A stretch of DNA of 64,000 bases, taken from assembly GCF_009377195.2 (NCBI RefSeq), contig NZ_VJXX01000004.1, positions 1 to 64,000 on the forward strand. Reading direction: 5' to 3'. How positions within the stretch are numbered: the stretch's first letter is position 1; the number at the start of each line of letters is the position of its first letter. A program made the position numbers and the translations under genes. Below, piece after piece: positions 41,920 to 50,599 of the stretch. The DNA is from Arthrobacter bussei (GTDB lineage: Bacteria; Actinomycetota; Actinomycetes; Actinomycetales; Micrococcaceae). Under the pieces are notes generated by a model. That model was not told the DNA's origin. It was given only the letters and a program-made list of their open reading frames with translations, and searched no databases.

Positions 41920-43161
41920 ATGCTCTCGATGACCGACCTCGATCCGTTGATCCGACGCCGCAGCGCAGTGCAGTCGGGTGACGGCGACAGGGTGGGCTCG
42001 ATCGGTGTCGTCTACCTCGACGACGCCGACGAACGGCCCACCTGGGTGACCGTGCACACGGGTCTCTTCGGCACGCGGGAGTCCTTCGTGCCGCTGGAGG
42101 GGGCGTCGGTGCAGGGCCAGAAGCTCGTGGTCGCCTACCCGCGCGATCTCATCAAGCATGCTCCGTCGATCGATCGGGACGGCCACCTCGGTCCCGAGGA
42201 GGAGGCCGAGCTGTATCGGCACTACGGTCTGGATCGGGTCGCGCCCCCCGCGACGTCGTCGGCCCCGGCCACCCCGGCGGTGATGCTGCAGCCGGAGGGC
42301 CCGGCTGTTCCCGGCGACGGCGGAATGCGCATGCCCGACGACGGCGATACGCGACCGCTCGACGACGGCCGCACGCACGCGCTCGGCGCTGCAGGAACAG
42401 GCTCAGAGGACGCGGTCGGCACACGCACCCCCGACGAGGGCGCACCGCAGACCCACGACGACGGCCGCACGCGCACGCTCGGCGCTGCAGGAACAGGCTC
42501 AGAGGACGCGGTCGGCACACGCACCCCCGACGGGGGCGCCCCGCAGACCCACGACGAGGGCGGCACCCCGTGGGTCGTCCGGTCCGAGGAGCGGCTCCGC
42601 GTGGGCACCGAGCGGGTCGAAGCTGCCCGCGTGCGCCTGCGGAAGTACGTCGTCACCGAAGAGGCCACGCTGGCCGTTCCCCTGAAGCGCGAGAAGTTGC
42701 GGATCGACGTGGAACCCGTCACGTCGGCATCGAACCTCGACGATGACGGCGCGCCGTTCCAGGAGCAGTCCGTGGAACTCGTGGCGCGGGAGGAAGTCGC
42801 CGTCGTGGGCCAGGAGACGGTGGCCCTCGAACGCGTGCGGTTGAGAAAGGTCGAGGTGGACGGCCGGGCGACGGTCCGTGAGGAGGTCCGCAAGGAGCGG
42901 ATCACCAGCTCTGTCTCAGGCACTGTCTCAGGCACTGGCTCGGGCACTGTTCCAGGCAGCGTCGAGGGCCGCGCCGAGGGCAGCGCCGGTGTCGTCGATG
43001 CCGCCGACGTCGACGACGCGCCGACCAGCCGAGGGCGCACCTCCTCGACCCGCGGCCGCACGTCCTCCGCCCGCGACCGCACCCGGACGGGTTCAGGGAG
43101 ACCTTCGACCACCGGATCGAGGGCGAACCCGCTCATGAAGGGCGGGAAGAGGCGGCGCTGA
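41920..43161 (+). CDS. PRC-barrel/DUF2382 (YsnF-type) stress protein
   Basis: The protein has 413 residues. Residues about 5-85 form a PRC-barrel-like domain (VQSGDGDRVGSIGVVYLDD, WVTVHTGLFGTRESFVPL, VVAYPRDLIKHAP). A low-complexity middle holds two copies of a 32-residue repeat (about 148-211). Residues about 222-330 are the DUF2382 domain (EERLRVGTERVEAARVRLRKYV, VPLKREKLRIDVEPV, RVRLRKVEVDGRATV, then REEVRKERI). The Ser/Thr/Arg-rich tail is disordered. DUF2382/YsnF proteins are linked to general and desiccation or salt stress. ATG 41920 has AGGA 7 bases upstream; ATG 41929 is an alternative. Confidence 0.88.
   Translation: MLSMTDLDPLIRRRSAVQSGDGDRVGSIGVVYLDDADERPTWVTVHTGLFGTRESFVPLEGASVQGQKLVVAYPRDLIKHAPSIDRDGHLGPEEEAELYRHYGLDRVAPPATSSAPATPAVMLQPEGPAVPGDGGMRMPDDGDTRPLDDGRTHALGAAGTGSEDAVGTRTPDEGAPQTHDDGRTRTLGAAGTGSEDAVGTRTPDGGAPQTHDEGGTPWVVRSEERLRVGTERVEAARVRLRKYVVTEEATLAVPLKREKLRIDVEPVTSASNLDDDGAPFQEQSVELVAREEVAVVGQETVALERVRLRKVEVDGRATVREEVRKERITSSVSGTVSGTGSGTVPGSVEGRAEGSAGVVDAADVDDAPTSRGRTSSTRGRTSSARDRTRTGSGRPSTTGSRANPLMKGGKRRR
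42361..42552 (+). repeat. Two tandem 96-bp units inside the DUF2382 gene
   Basis: The 96-base unit starting GACGACGGCCGCACGC occurs at 42361-42456 and 42457-42552 with only a few differences, encoding DDGRT..LGAAGTGSEDAV then GTRTPD.GAPQTH twice. A shorter, degenerate start of a third unit follows (DEGG). Unit length is a multiple of three, so copy number can vary without frameshift. Confidence 0.9.
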
Positions 43162-43200
43162 CAGGAGCGCGGACACCTCGGCGACCGTAGGGTTGGCAGC

Positions 43201-44334
43201 ATGGGAGCCACCGGGAACGACGCCGCAGTCTTCGCCGACTATCAGGCCGCCTTCTCCGAGGCGCCCGGTTACCTGAACTTCGCCAGCTACGGTCCGACGT
43301 CGGCCCGGGTCACGGACCGGGTGTCTCACCTGCTGCAGACCGCCGGTGACGGCGACGCGGCCGCATCGGACCAGCTGCACGGCGAGGACCTGCGGGCCCG
43401 GTCCGCGTTCGCGAGGCTCGCCGGTTTCCCCTTCGAGCAGGTGGGGCTGACGGGGAGCACGTCGCTCGGGCTGTTCCAGGTGGCTTTCGGCCTGACCGGC
43501 GGCACGGTGCTGGTCGGCGCCGGCGAGTTCCCGTCCAACATGTACCCCTGGCTGCGCACCAGCGATGCCGGGCGGGCCCGCGTCGAGCTCATCGGCGAAC
43601 CCGGGACGCACATGACACCGGACGTCGTCGCGCGCGGACTGACCGACGACACCGTGGCGGTGAGCGTCAGCGCCGTCGACTTCCGGACCGGCTACCGCGC
43701 TGATCTTCCCGGCATCCGGGACGTGATCGGCCCTGAGCGGCTCCTCGTCGTCGACGGAATCCAGGGATTCGGCGTCGTGGACAACGACTGGACGCTCGCC
43801 GACGTCCTGATCACCGGCGCCCAGAAGTGGGTCCGCGGCGCCTGGGGCGTGGCCGGGATCGCCGTGTCGCAGCGGGGCGTGGAGCGGATCGAACCGCTGC
43901 TCACCGGCTGGACGGGCGTCACCGAGTCCCGACGGTACGACGGTGAGGAGCACCCGCCGCTGCCGGGTGCCGGGCGGTTCTCGATCTCGAACCTCTCGCC
44001 CTACGCGAGCGGCGCCTTCGCGGAAGCCCTCGAGCTGATCGAGTCGGTGGGGGTTCCCGCGATCGAGGGCATCGTGTCGACGCACGCGCAGGCGCTCATC
44101 GCGCAGCTCGACGACGCCGGTGTTCCGGTCCTCTCCCCGCGCGACCGTGCGGAGCGGGCGGGGATCGTGGTGGCGCAGGTCATCGGCCGCGCTGCCGAGG
44201 CGCAGGCCGCCCTCAGGGCCGCGGGCATCTCGACGACGGTCCACGGCGCGGACCGGATCCGCCTCTCCGTGCACGCGACCACCCGTTCCGAGGTGTTCGG
44301 CGAGGCGGCCGGAGTGCTCGCGTCCTTCAGGTAG
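43201..44334 (+). CDS. Class V aminotransferase-fold PLP enzyme
   Basis: The protein has 377 residues. Fold type I PLP enzyme of the aminotransferase class V/cysteine desulphurase group: YLNFASYGPTS (N-terminal loop), GSTSLGLFQVAFGL, VDGIQGFGVVD (PLP-binding aspartate), and ITGAQKWVRGAWG with the Schiff-base lysine (about residue 209). RIRLSVH near the C-terminus carries the carboxylate arginine. Isomerase, lyase or transaminase activity cannot be told apart. ATG 43201 has no ribosome site, but TAGGGT lies 7 bases before it, fitting a leaderless transcript. Confidence 0.88.
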   Translation: MGATGNDAAVFADYQAAFSEAPGYLNFASYGPTSARVTDRVSHLLQTAGDGDAAASDQLHGEDLRARSAFARLAGFPFEQVGLTGSTSLGLFQVAFGLTGGTVLVGAGEFPSNMYPWLRTSDAGRARVELIGEPGTHMTPDVVARGLTDDTVAVSVSAVDFRTGYRADLPGIRDVIGPERLLVVDGIQGFGVVDNDWTLADVLITGAQKWVRGAWGVAGIAVSQRGVERIEPLLTGWTGVTESRRYDGEEHPPLPGAGRFSISNLSPYASGAFAEALELIESVGVPAIEGIVSTHAQALIAQLDDAGVPVLSPRDRAERAGIVVAQVIGRAAEAQAALRAAGISTTVHGADRIRLSVHATTRSEVFGEAAGVLASFR

Positions 44335-44468
44335 GCGGACGCCGTCCGGCACCCTGTCGGCGTGGCACTATACGTCGCTCCGCCCTCCTCCACCAGAGGC
44401 GGACACGCCGATGGTTCACAAAGGGCAACGATCTTCCGAAGTGTCCTGGCGCGGTGCTAGCGTGCCCA

Positions 44469-44500
44469 GCAGAACGTGTGACCTAGGCAACATGTTCTGC
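44469..44500 (+). promoter_or_regulatory. Inverted repeat upstream of the M6 metalloprotease gene
   Basis: GCAGAAC (44469-44475) and GTTCTGC (44494-44500) are perfect inverted copies 18 bases apart, just after a possible -10 TAGCGT (44458-44463). It lies 64 bases before the protease start. It could be an operator or a structure in the leader; no regulator is implied. Confidence 0.4.
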
Positions 44501-44563
44501 CACGCCAGGTACTCAGCCTGCAGATGCAACACACCAGCTGGGACATTTCATGAAGGAGAACCC

Positions 44564-46396
44564 TTGAATTCCATTCCTCGTACCCGGAGGCTGCGGTGCG
44601 CGATGGCGCTCGCCGTGACCAGCGCCGTCGTCCTCGCTCCGGTGAGCGCGCAGGCCACCGCCGGTGCCACGGCGGACGCACCGACCGTGACGTCGTCGTC
44701 CTTCACCTCCTCGCCCACCGCCGACGGCGCTGCCGAAAAGCTCCATGATCGTTCCGACCCCGCGGCCGAGGAGCGCAGCGACCGCAACCAGCAGGGCGTG
44801 GCGAAGGTCATCTCCGGTGCAGCGAAGATCGAGGACCGAGGAGGGTCCAGGGCGGTCAAGGTGGCCCCCGGCCAGTGGGCGCAGTACGGACTGCAGGACA
44901 GCGACCAGATCCTCTCCTTCCTCGTCCAGTTCGGCGACACGGTGGACCCCCGCTTCCCCGCCTCGACCGCCGGCCCCGTCAGCGGCGCCATCAAGGAGCC
45001 CGACCGCGCGGTGGACAACTCCACCTACTGGTCCGACACCTTCGACCGCGAGCACTACCTCGACATGTTCTTCAGCGAGGAGGGCGAATCGCTCAAGGGC
45101 GTCTACGAGGAGATGTCGAGCGGCCGCTACACCGTCGACGGCGACGTCAGCGACTGGGTGACCGTCCCCTACACCTCGGCCAGCTACGGCGAGACCGAGA
45201 GCCAGGCCGACATGACGCGCTTCGTGCAGGACACCGCGGACGCCTGGTACGACTCACAGGTCGCGGGAGGCAAGACAGCAGCCGAGATCGACGCCTACCT
45301 CGCGACCTTCGACCAGTGGGACCGCTACGACTTCGACAAGGACGGCGACTTCGACGAGGCCGACGGCTACATCGACCACTTCCAGGCCATCCACGCCGGA
45401 GAGGGCGAGGAGGCCGGCGCGGCGTCGTCGGCCATCTGGTCGCACCGCTGGTCCGTGGGCCAGGCGGGACGCGGCACGGCCGGCCCGGCAGCCAACCCCT
45501 TCGGCGGCATCAAGATCGGTGATTCGGACGTCTGGATCCGTGACTACACCACCGAGCCCGAGAACGGCGGCCTCGGCGTCTTCGCGCACGAGTACGGACA
45601 CGACCTCGGCCTGCCCGATCTGTACGACACGAGTGGCGGCGAGAACGGCACGGGCTTCTGGACCCTCATGAGCTCCGGCTCCTGGCTCGGCCACGGTGAC
45701 GGCTCCATCGGCACCACCCCGAACCACATGGGCGCCTGGGAGAAGCTGCAGCTCGGCTGGCTGGACTACGACGTGGCCACGGCCGGTGTGAAGTCGACCC
45801 ACAAGATCGGGCCGTCCTTCCACGCCACGAAGGCCCCGCAGGCCGTCGTCGTGAACCTGCCGAAGGACGCGGCCGGCAAGGACCGCTTCTACATCGCCGA
45901 GAACCGGGTCTACGCCGGCTACGACGCGACGCTCGCCACCGGTCCGTACAACTTCGGCTGGGGCGTCACCGCGCCGGACACCGTGGAGCACTACGCGTAC
46001 CAGGACGGCCTGAGCATCACCTACTGGAACACCGCGCAGAGCAACAACAACACGCGCCAGCACCCCGGGGCCGGCCTGGCACTCCCGGTCGATGCGCATC
46101 CCAGGGCGCTCACCTGGTCGGACGGCACCGTGGTCCGCAACCGCATCCAGAGCTTCGACGCCACCTTCGGCAAGCAGGCCACGGACGCGCTGAGCCTGCA
46201 CCGCGAGACCGCAGCGGGCTCGAGCACGGTCACGGCTCCGTCGCAGCCCGGTGTCGCCGTCTTCGACGACACCGACCCGAACGCCTACTACGACGTCACG
46301 AACCCGCAGGGGTCCGTCGTCGTCGCCGGGACGGGGACGACGATCGAGGTCGTGCAGTCCAACCCGACAGGCATGCTGACCCTGCAGGTCCGCTAG
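44564..46396 (+). CDS. Secreted M6 (immune inhibitor A-like) metalloprotease
   Basis: The protein has 610 residues. TTG 44564 is chosen because AAGGAGAA lies 4-5 bases upstream and a signal peptide starts there (RRLRCAMALAVTSAVVLAPVSAQA, cleavage near residue 32). A propeptide-like region (about 35-110) precedes the catalytic part: GDVSDWVTVPYTSASYG, DFDKDGDFDEADGYIDHF (Ca2+-loop-like), VFAHEYGHDLGLPDLYD with the zinc HExxH motif (about 344-348), and NHMGAWEKLQLGW. This is the InhA/M6 layout. Probably a secreted protease acting on environmental protein. It converges with the GH3 gene over a shared hairpin. Confidence 0.92.
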   Translation: MNSIPRTRRLRCAMALAVTSAVVLAPVSAQATAGATADAPTVTSSSFTSSPTADGAAEKLHDRSDPAAEERSDRNQQGVAKVISGAAKIEDRGGSRAVKVAPGQWAQYGLQDSDQILSFLVQFGDTVDPRFPASTAGPVSGAIKEPDRAVDNSTYWSDTFDREHYLDMFFSEEGESLKGVYEEMSSGRYTVDGDVSDWVTVPYTSASYGETESQADMTRFVQDTADAWYDSQVAGGKTAAEIDAYLATFDQWDRYDFDKDGDFDEADGYIDHFQAIHAGEGEEAGAASSAIWSHRWSVGQAGRGTAGPAANPFGGIKIGDSDVWIRDYTTEPENGGLGVFAHEYGHDLGLPDLYDTSGGENGTGFWTLMSSGSWLGHGDGSIGTTPNHMGAWEKLQLGWLDYDVATAGVKSTHKIGPSFHATKAPQAVVVNLPKDAAGKDRFYIAENRVYAGYDATLATGPYNFGWGVTAPDTVEHYAYQDGLSITYWNTAQSNNNTRQHPGAGLALPVDAHPRALTWSDGTVVRNRIQSFDATFGKQATDALSLHRETAAGSSTVTAPSQPGVAVFDDTDPNAYYDVTNPQGSVVVAGTGTTIEVVQSNPTGMLTLQVR

Positions 46397-46420
46397 TCCG
46401 CCGCGGGCACTCGCCCGCAG

Positions 46421-46462
46421 GCACAGAAGGAGCCGGGACACGCGTCCCGGCTCCTTCTGTGC
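46421..46462. terminator. Bidirectional 18-bp hairpin between the M6 protease and GH3 genes
   Basis: GCACAGAAGGAGCCGGGA and TCCCGGCTCCTTCTGTGC pair perfectly over 18 bp with a 6-base loop. Located 24 bases after the protease stop and 18 before the GH3 stop, it ends both converging transcripts. A nearly identical hairpin recurs at 49604-49641. Confidence 0.9.
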
Positions 46463-46480
46463 GGACGTGGTGCCGCGTCG

Positions 46481-49279
46481 TCAGCGGATGCTGACGGTGC
46501 CCTGCAGGGTGGCGTCCGCGGAGGACGTGCCGACGTAGACCGGGACGTTGCCGGTCGGCGTCACCCAGGCGTCGGTCGCCGAATCCCAGTAGGAGAACGC
46601 GCGCGGGTCGAGATCGATCGTGACCTTGGACGTCCGCCCGGCCGGAATGTCCACCTTCGCGAAGCCGGCGAGCTGACGTGCCGGCGTGGCGACCGCCGTC
46701 GTCGGGAGCGAGCCGACGTAGACCTGCACGGTCTCCCTGCCGGCGCGGGCGCCGGTGTTGGCGACGTCGACGGTCACCTTGACGTTCGCCGTGCCGCCGT
46801 TCTTCACGGGTTTGCCCGAGGAGTTCAGCTTGAGCTTCGAGTACCCGAAGTCGGTGTAGCTCAGGCCGTGACCGAAGGAGAACTGCGGGGCGATGCCTGC
46901 GGCGAGATAGCCGCGGTAGCCGATGTTCACGTCGTCGGCGAAGGAGGCCGTCCTGCCGATGCCCGGGAAGAGGGCCGGCGCGGCCGTCGGTGTCGCGGCA
47001 TCTCCGGTGGCGAAGGTGACCGGCAGCTTGCCGGACGGGTTGACGTCGCCGAAGAGGACGCGCGCGATCGCCGCGCCCTGCTCCTGGCCGCCGTACCAGG
47101 CCTCGAGCACGGACGGCACGCGGTCGAGCCACGGCATGGTGACCGAACCTGCGGTCGTCAGGACGACGACGGTGCGCGGATTCGCGGCGGAGACGGCTTC
47201 GATCAGGGAATCCTGCTCGTTGGCCAGCGTCAGCGTGTTCTTGTCGCGACCCTCGCCCACGTAGTCCCGGGCGAAGACGACGGCGACGTCCGATGCCTTG
47301 GCGGCGGCGACGGCCTCCGCGACCGCCGGGGTCACCACGTCCTCCGGGTGCTCCCAGGTCATGACGAGGTCGGCGGCGGATTCCTGGTCGGGATCACTCG
47401 CGTTGTTGGAGTACTCGACGCGCAGGTCGCGGGTTTCGCCCGCCTCGAGCTGCAGCGCGAGGCTGGAGTCAGTGCGGACGGCGTGGGGATCGGAGGCATC
47501 GATGACCTCTTCGCCGTCCAGGAACAGCCGCGCGCTGCCGAAGCCGGTCAGCGAGAGGGTGTACTCGCCGGTGGCGGGAGCCGTGATGGTGCCGGACCAG
47601 CGTGCGGTCAGCGGACCGCCGAACGGGTAGCCCGGGATCTTCGGGACCGACGAGCCGTACAGTCCGTCGAGGGCGAGGAAACCGGCGCTCATGGCGACCT
47701 GGTCCTCGACGCGTGTCACCGTCGGAGTGCCCGCCGTGTCGGCGCCGTTGAACCAGTACTCCGCGGTGATGCCGGTCGCCGTCGGCTGACCTGCAGGGGC
47801 GAGGACGGAGGACGGGACCGCCGCACCGCTGAGCGAGTGCGCCGGTCCGACCGGGTCGGTGCCCTCGGCGTAGGTGACCTCGACGCCGGCACCGGCACGG
47901 GCCGTGAGCGCATCGAGGGGGGTGGAGGTGCTGGTCGGCTTCACCACGGAGCTGCCGCCCCCGGTGGCGAGGGCGTCCGCGTCCGCGCCGATGACTGCCA
48001 GGGAGGAGATCGAGGCGGCGTCGATCGGGAGGGCGGCCGACGGCGAACCGGCCGGGGCGTCGTTCTTCAGCAGGACGGCGGAGCTCTCGGCCACCTCGCG
48101 TGCCACGGCATTGCCGGCCGCGACGTCGATCGGCGTGACCGCGACCGGGGTGTCGAAGCTGCCGAACTCGAACATGGTGCGGAGGATGCGGTGCACCTTG
48201 TCGTCGATCGTGGCGGTGCTCACCTCACCCCGGTTCACGGCGTCGATCAGCGGTTGCCCGAAGTACACGGCGGCCGGGAATTCGACGTCGAGCCCGGTGT
48301 TGGCGGCGTCGACCGTGCTGTGGGTTGCTCCGTAGTCCGTCTGGATGAAGCCCGCGAAGCCGTAGTCCTCCTTGAGGATGTCGAAGACCTCGGAGCTTTC
48401 GCAGGCGTAGACGTCGTTGACCTTGTTGAAGGAGCACATGGCGGAGCCGACGCCGGCCTTGATGGCTGCCTCGATGGGCGCCAGGTACACCTCGCGGAGG
48501 GCCCGCTCACTGATGGCGACGTTGCCACCGGCCAGACGTGACTCCTCCTGCGAGTAGGCGGCAGGGTGCTTGACGGTTGCGACGACGTCGTGTTTCTGTA
48601 CGGCCTGGACCTGGGCCTCGAGGAGACGCGAGGTCAGGCGGGGATCCTCGCCCAGGCTCTCGAAGGCGCGCCCCCAGCGGGCATCGCGCACGAGGTCTCC
48701 GGTAGGACCGAGCAGTCCGTTCTGGCCGGATGCACGCGTCTCCGCGCCGAGGATGTCCCCGTACTTGGCAGCCAGTGAGGTGTCCCAGGTCGCACCGAGG
48801 GCGAGCGGTGCAGGGAGGGCCGTGGCCCTGCCGTCATTGGTGTCCTGGTTCGTGACGCGGACACCCGCTCCGGCGTCGGTCAGGAGCAGGGCGGGGATGC
48901 CGAGCCGCTCGAGCGGCGCGATGTAGAACGCGGTCTCGCCACTGAACTCGCCGTGCAGGCGCGACACCTTCTCCTCGAGGGTCATCTGGGCGAGGAGGAG
49001 GTCTGCGCGCCTGTCCGAGGAGAGCCGGGTGTTCATCCAGGCCCCGTTGACCGGTGCGACGGTGGTCTTGCGGCCCGACCCGTTGCCCAGGGCCTTCTCG
49101 CGGGCGTCCTGCTGGGCGCCGCGGCCGGCGCCGTTGTTGTTCTCGGACCGCGAGGGGGAGTCTGCGGGTGGTGCGGCTACGGCGGGGAGCCCGACGCCTG
49201 CGGTGACGGCGAGGGCCAGGGCGCCGGACGTGACGGCGAGGGCCGTCCGGTTGCGGCGCGTGAGTGTCTTCGTGATCAA
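46481..49279 (-). CDS. Secreted GH3 beta-glucosidase with inserted PA14 domain
   Basis: The protein has 932 residues. TTG 49279 is chosen for GAGGA about 6 bases upstream and because the signal peptide starts there (TKTLTRRNRTALAVTSGALALAVTAG, cleavage near AVAA). Longer frames are not family-like. GH3 N-domain: LLLTDAGAGVR, GPTGDLVRDARWGRAFES, VKHPAAYSQEESR, and FAGFIQTDYGATHS with the nucleophile aspartate. The C-domain has VAVVFARDYVGEG and VLEAWYGGQEQGAAIARVLFGDVNPSGKLPVTF. A PA14 domain is inserted (about 535-660: GITAEYWFNG, WSGTITAPATGEYTLSL, ARLFLDGEEVID). A C-terminal fibronectin-like domain ends the chain. Degrades beta-glucosides outside the cell. Confidence 0.93.
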   Translation of the reverse strand: MITKTLTRRNRTALAVTSGALALAVTAGVGLPAVAAPPADSPSRSENNNGAGRGAQQDAREKALGNGSGRKTTVAPVNGAWMNTRLSSDRRADLLLAQMTLEEKVSRLHGEFSGETAFYIAPLERLGIPALLLTDAGAGVRVTNQDTNDGRATALPAPLALGATWDTSLAAKYGDILGAETRASGQNGLLGPTGDLVRDARWGRAFESLGEDPRLTSRLLEAQVQAVQKHDVVATVKHPAAYSQEESRLAGGNVAISERALREVYLAPIEAAIKAGVGSAMCSFNKVNDVYACESSEVFDILKEDYGFAGFIQTDYGATHSTVDAANTGLDVEFPAAVYFGQPLIDAVNRGEVSTATIDDKVHRILRTMFEFGSFDTPVAVTPIDVAAGNAVAREVAESSAVLLKNDAPAGSPSAALPIDAASISSLAVIGADADALATGGGSSVVKPTSTSTPLDALTARAGAGVEVTYAEGTDPVGPAHSLSGAAVPSSVLAPAGQPTATGITAEYWFNGADTAGTPTVTRVEDQVAMSAGFLALDGLYGSSVPKIPGYPFGGPLTARWSGTITAPATGEYTLSLTGFGSARLFLDGEEVIDASDPHAVRTDSSLALQLEAGETRDLRVEYSNNASDPDQESAADLVMTWEHPEDVVTPAVAEAVAAAKASDVAVVFARDYVGEGRDKNTLTLANEQDSLIEAVSAANPRTVVVLTTAGSVTMPWLDRVPSVLEAWYGGQEQGAAIARVLFGDVNPSGKLPVTFATGDAATPTAAPALFPGIGRTASFADDVNIGYRGYLAAGIAPQFSFGHGLSYTDFGYSKLKLNSSGKPVKNGGTANVKVTVDVANTGARAGRETVQVYVGSLPTTAVATPARQLAGFAKVDIPAGRTSKVTIDLDPRAFSYWDSATDAWVTPTGNVPVYVGTSSADATLQGTVSIR

Positions 49280-49650
49280 GGTGTTCCTCTTGCATGGTGC
49301 GGATGGGAGGACCTGGCGGAGAAACGCACCACGGGCGGAGGCTCCTGAGCCGCCATGCACCACGGGTGTCCCTGCACCACGGCGGGCAGAAAGAAGACCA
49401 AGTCTCCTTCGAGTCTGGTTCACAGGGACTTCTCGGAAATGACGCTCATCTACCTGAAATGTGCCGCCGGCACTCTAGTCCGCGAGCAGCGCTACGCGGT
49501 GAACCGGTTCAGAGTGCAGCGCTCCGTCGAGGTCACCTCGTGCGGCGCTCTTCCGGTGTGTGCGCGCCGGGTCCGCCGGCCCGCCGCGGTCCGTCGCCCG
49601 AACGCAGAAGGAGCCGGGACGCGTGTCCCGGCTCCTTCCGTGTGCGTGGT
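49280..49650. other. Leader of the GH3 gene and shared hairpin region
   Basis: No gene is supported in these 371 bases. The GH3 leader (minus strand) carries three direct copies of GCACCACGG (49326-49334, 49357-49365, 49374-49382; CCGTGGTGC on the coding strand), which could be an operator. Further upstream, about 49478-49484, ACTAGAGT could be a -10 element (TAGAGT on the coding strand). The distal end holds the hairpin at 49604-49641, which terminates the surface-protein gene only if read through from the right, and otherwise belongs to the repeat pair with 46421-46462. Confidence 0.45.
49604..49641 (-). terminator. Hairpin after the Pro/Ala-rich surface protein gene
   Basis: GCAGAAGGAGCCGGGAC-GCGT-GTCCCGGCTCCTTCCGTGTGC forms a 14-15-bp stem, starting 10 bases past the stop of the gene at 49651. 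Its core (AGAAGGAGCCGGGA with its complement) is the same as in the hairpin at 46421-46462, 3.2 kb away, so the two are copies of one element. Confidence 0.85.
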
Positions 49651-50463
49651 CTAGTGCGTGCGGCGCGGGCGGCGAGGCTGGGAGACGACGGCGATCGCCA
49701 GGGCCAGGGCGACGGCGACGATGCTGAGGACGCCCGCAGCGATGTACCGGACGGGGTCCGCGCCGAGCGGGGTGGCGGCCTCGGCGACGACATCATCGGC
49801 CGGCTGCTCCTCGGCCGCCGTCTCTGCCGATGCAGCCGATGCAGCCGATGCGGACGAGGTGGCCGGGGCGGCCGCCGTGGTGCGTGCGGTTCGAGCTCCG
49901 GGAGCAGGAGCGCCCAAGCCTCGGGTGTCATTGCCGACGTTCCTCGCAGGCGCCCCGGCCCCGGCGGCTGCCTCGGCGGAATCCGTCGCGGGCGCCGTCG
50001 CCGCATCCTCCGAGGCAGTGGCGGACGGACTCGCGCTCTCATCGGGCGTGGTCCCGGCCGGTGTGCTCGGACTGCTCGAAGGATCGACGGTCGGAGCGGG
50101 ATCCGCGGTCGGCATCGAGGGGACTGGAGTCGGGACCACCGACGGATCGGTGGTCGGGGGAGCGGGCGCTGCCGGGTCGGTGGGGCCGGTTCCCGGCGGC
50201 GGCGGCTGGACAGGGCCCGGAGTCTCGATCGGCGCTCCGCCAGGGCCCGTCGGAGGCCCGGGTTCGAGGGCCGGCAACGGAATCGGCGGCAGCGTCGCGT
50301 TGGCGTGAGGTGGCAGCACCGGTCCCTGCTGCCGCGTCGACGGGTCGGTCTGGTTGGGGGAGTCAGGGGTGGTCGATACGGTCTGTGCGACGGCAACGCC
50401 CGGGAGGGCGATCAGGAGGCCACAACTGAGGGTCAGGGAGGTGATGGCGTGACGGACGCGCAT
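49651..50463 (-). CDS. Secreted Pro/Ala/Thr-rich surface protein with C-terminal anchor
   Basis: The protein has 270 residues. Signal peptide RHAITSLTLSCGLLIALPGVAVA (cleavage near residue 26), then about 200 residues of low complexity: first rich in Pro/Thr/Ser, then Ala/Ser/Glu. One transmembrane helix near the end (YIAAGVLSIVAVALALAIAVV, about 239-259) is followed by the basic tail SQPRRPRRTH. This resembles a sortase-anchored stalk, but no LPXTG or similar sorting motif is visible before the helix, so it is more likely held by the helix itself. Function unknown; possibly a cell-wall-spanning spacer. Confidence 0.7.
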   Translation of the reverse strand: MRVRHAITSLTLSCGLLIALPGVAVAQTVSTTPDSPNQTDPSTRQQGPVLPPHANATLPPIPLPALEPGPPTGPGGAPIETPGPVQPPPPGTGPTDPAAPAPPTTDPSVVPTPVPSMPTADPAPTVDPSSSPSTPAGTTPDESASPSATASEDAATAPATDSAEAAAGAGAPARNVGNDTRGLGAPAPGARTARTTAAAPATSSASAASAASAETAAEEQPADDVVAEAATPLGADPVRYIAAGVLSIVAVALALAIAVVSQPRRPRRTH

Positions 50464-50599
50464 GGGAACTCTTCGGGACGCGGGCGGACAGCAGCTTCAG
50501 AAGCATGCTGATGATCTGGGTCAATCGTACGCGGGACGGCCGGAGCTTCCCAGGGGAGTGTGCCGCTCATCGCCGATGGTGATTCGGCGCCGGACCTGC

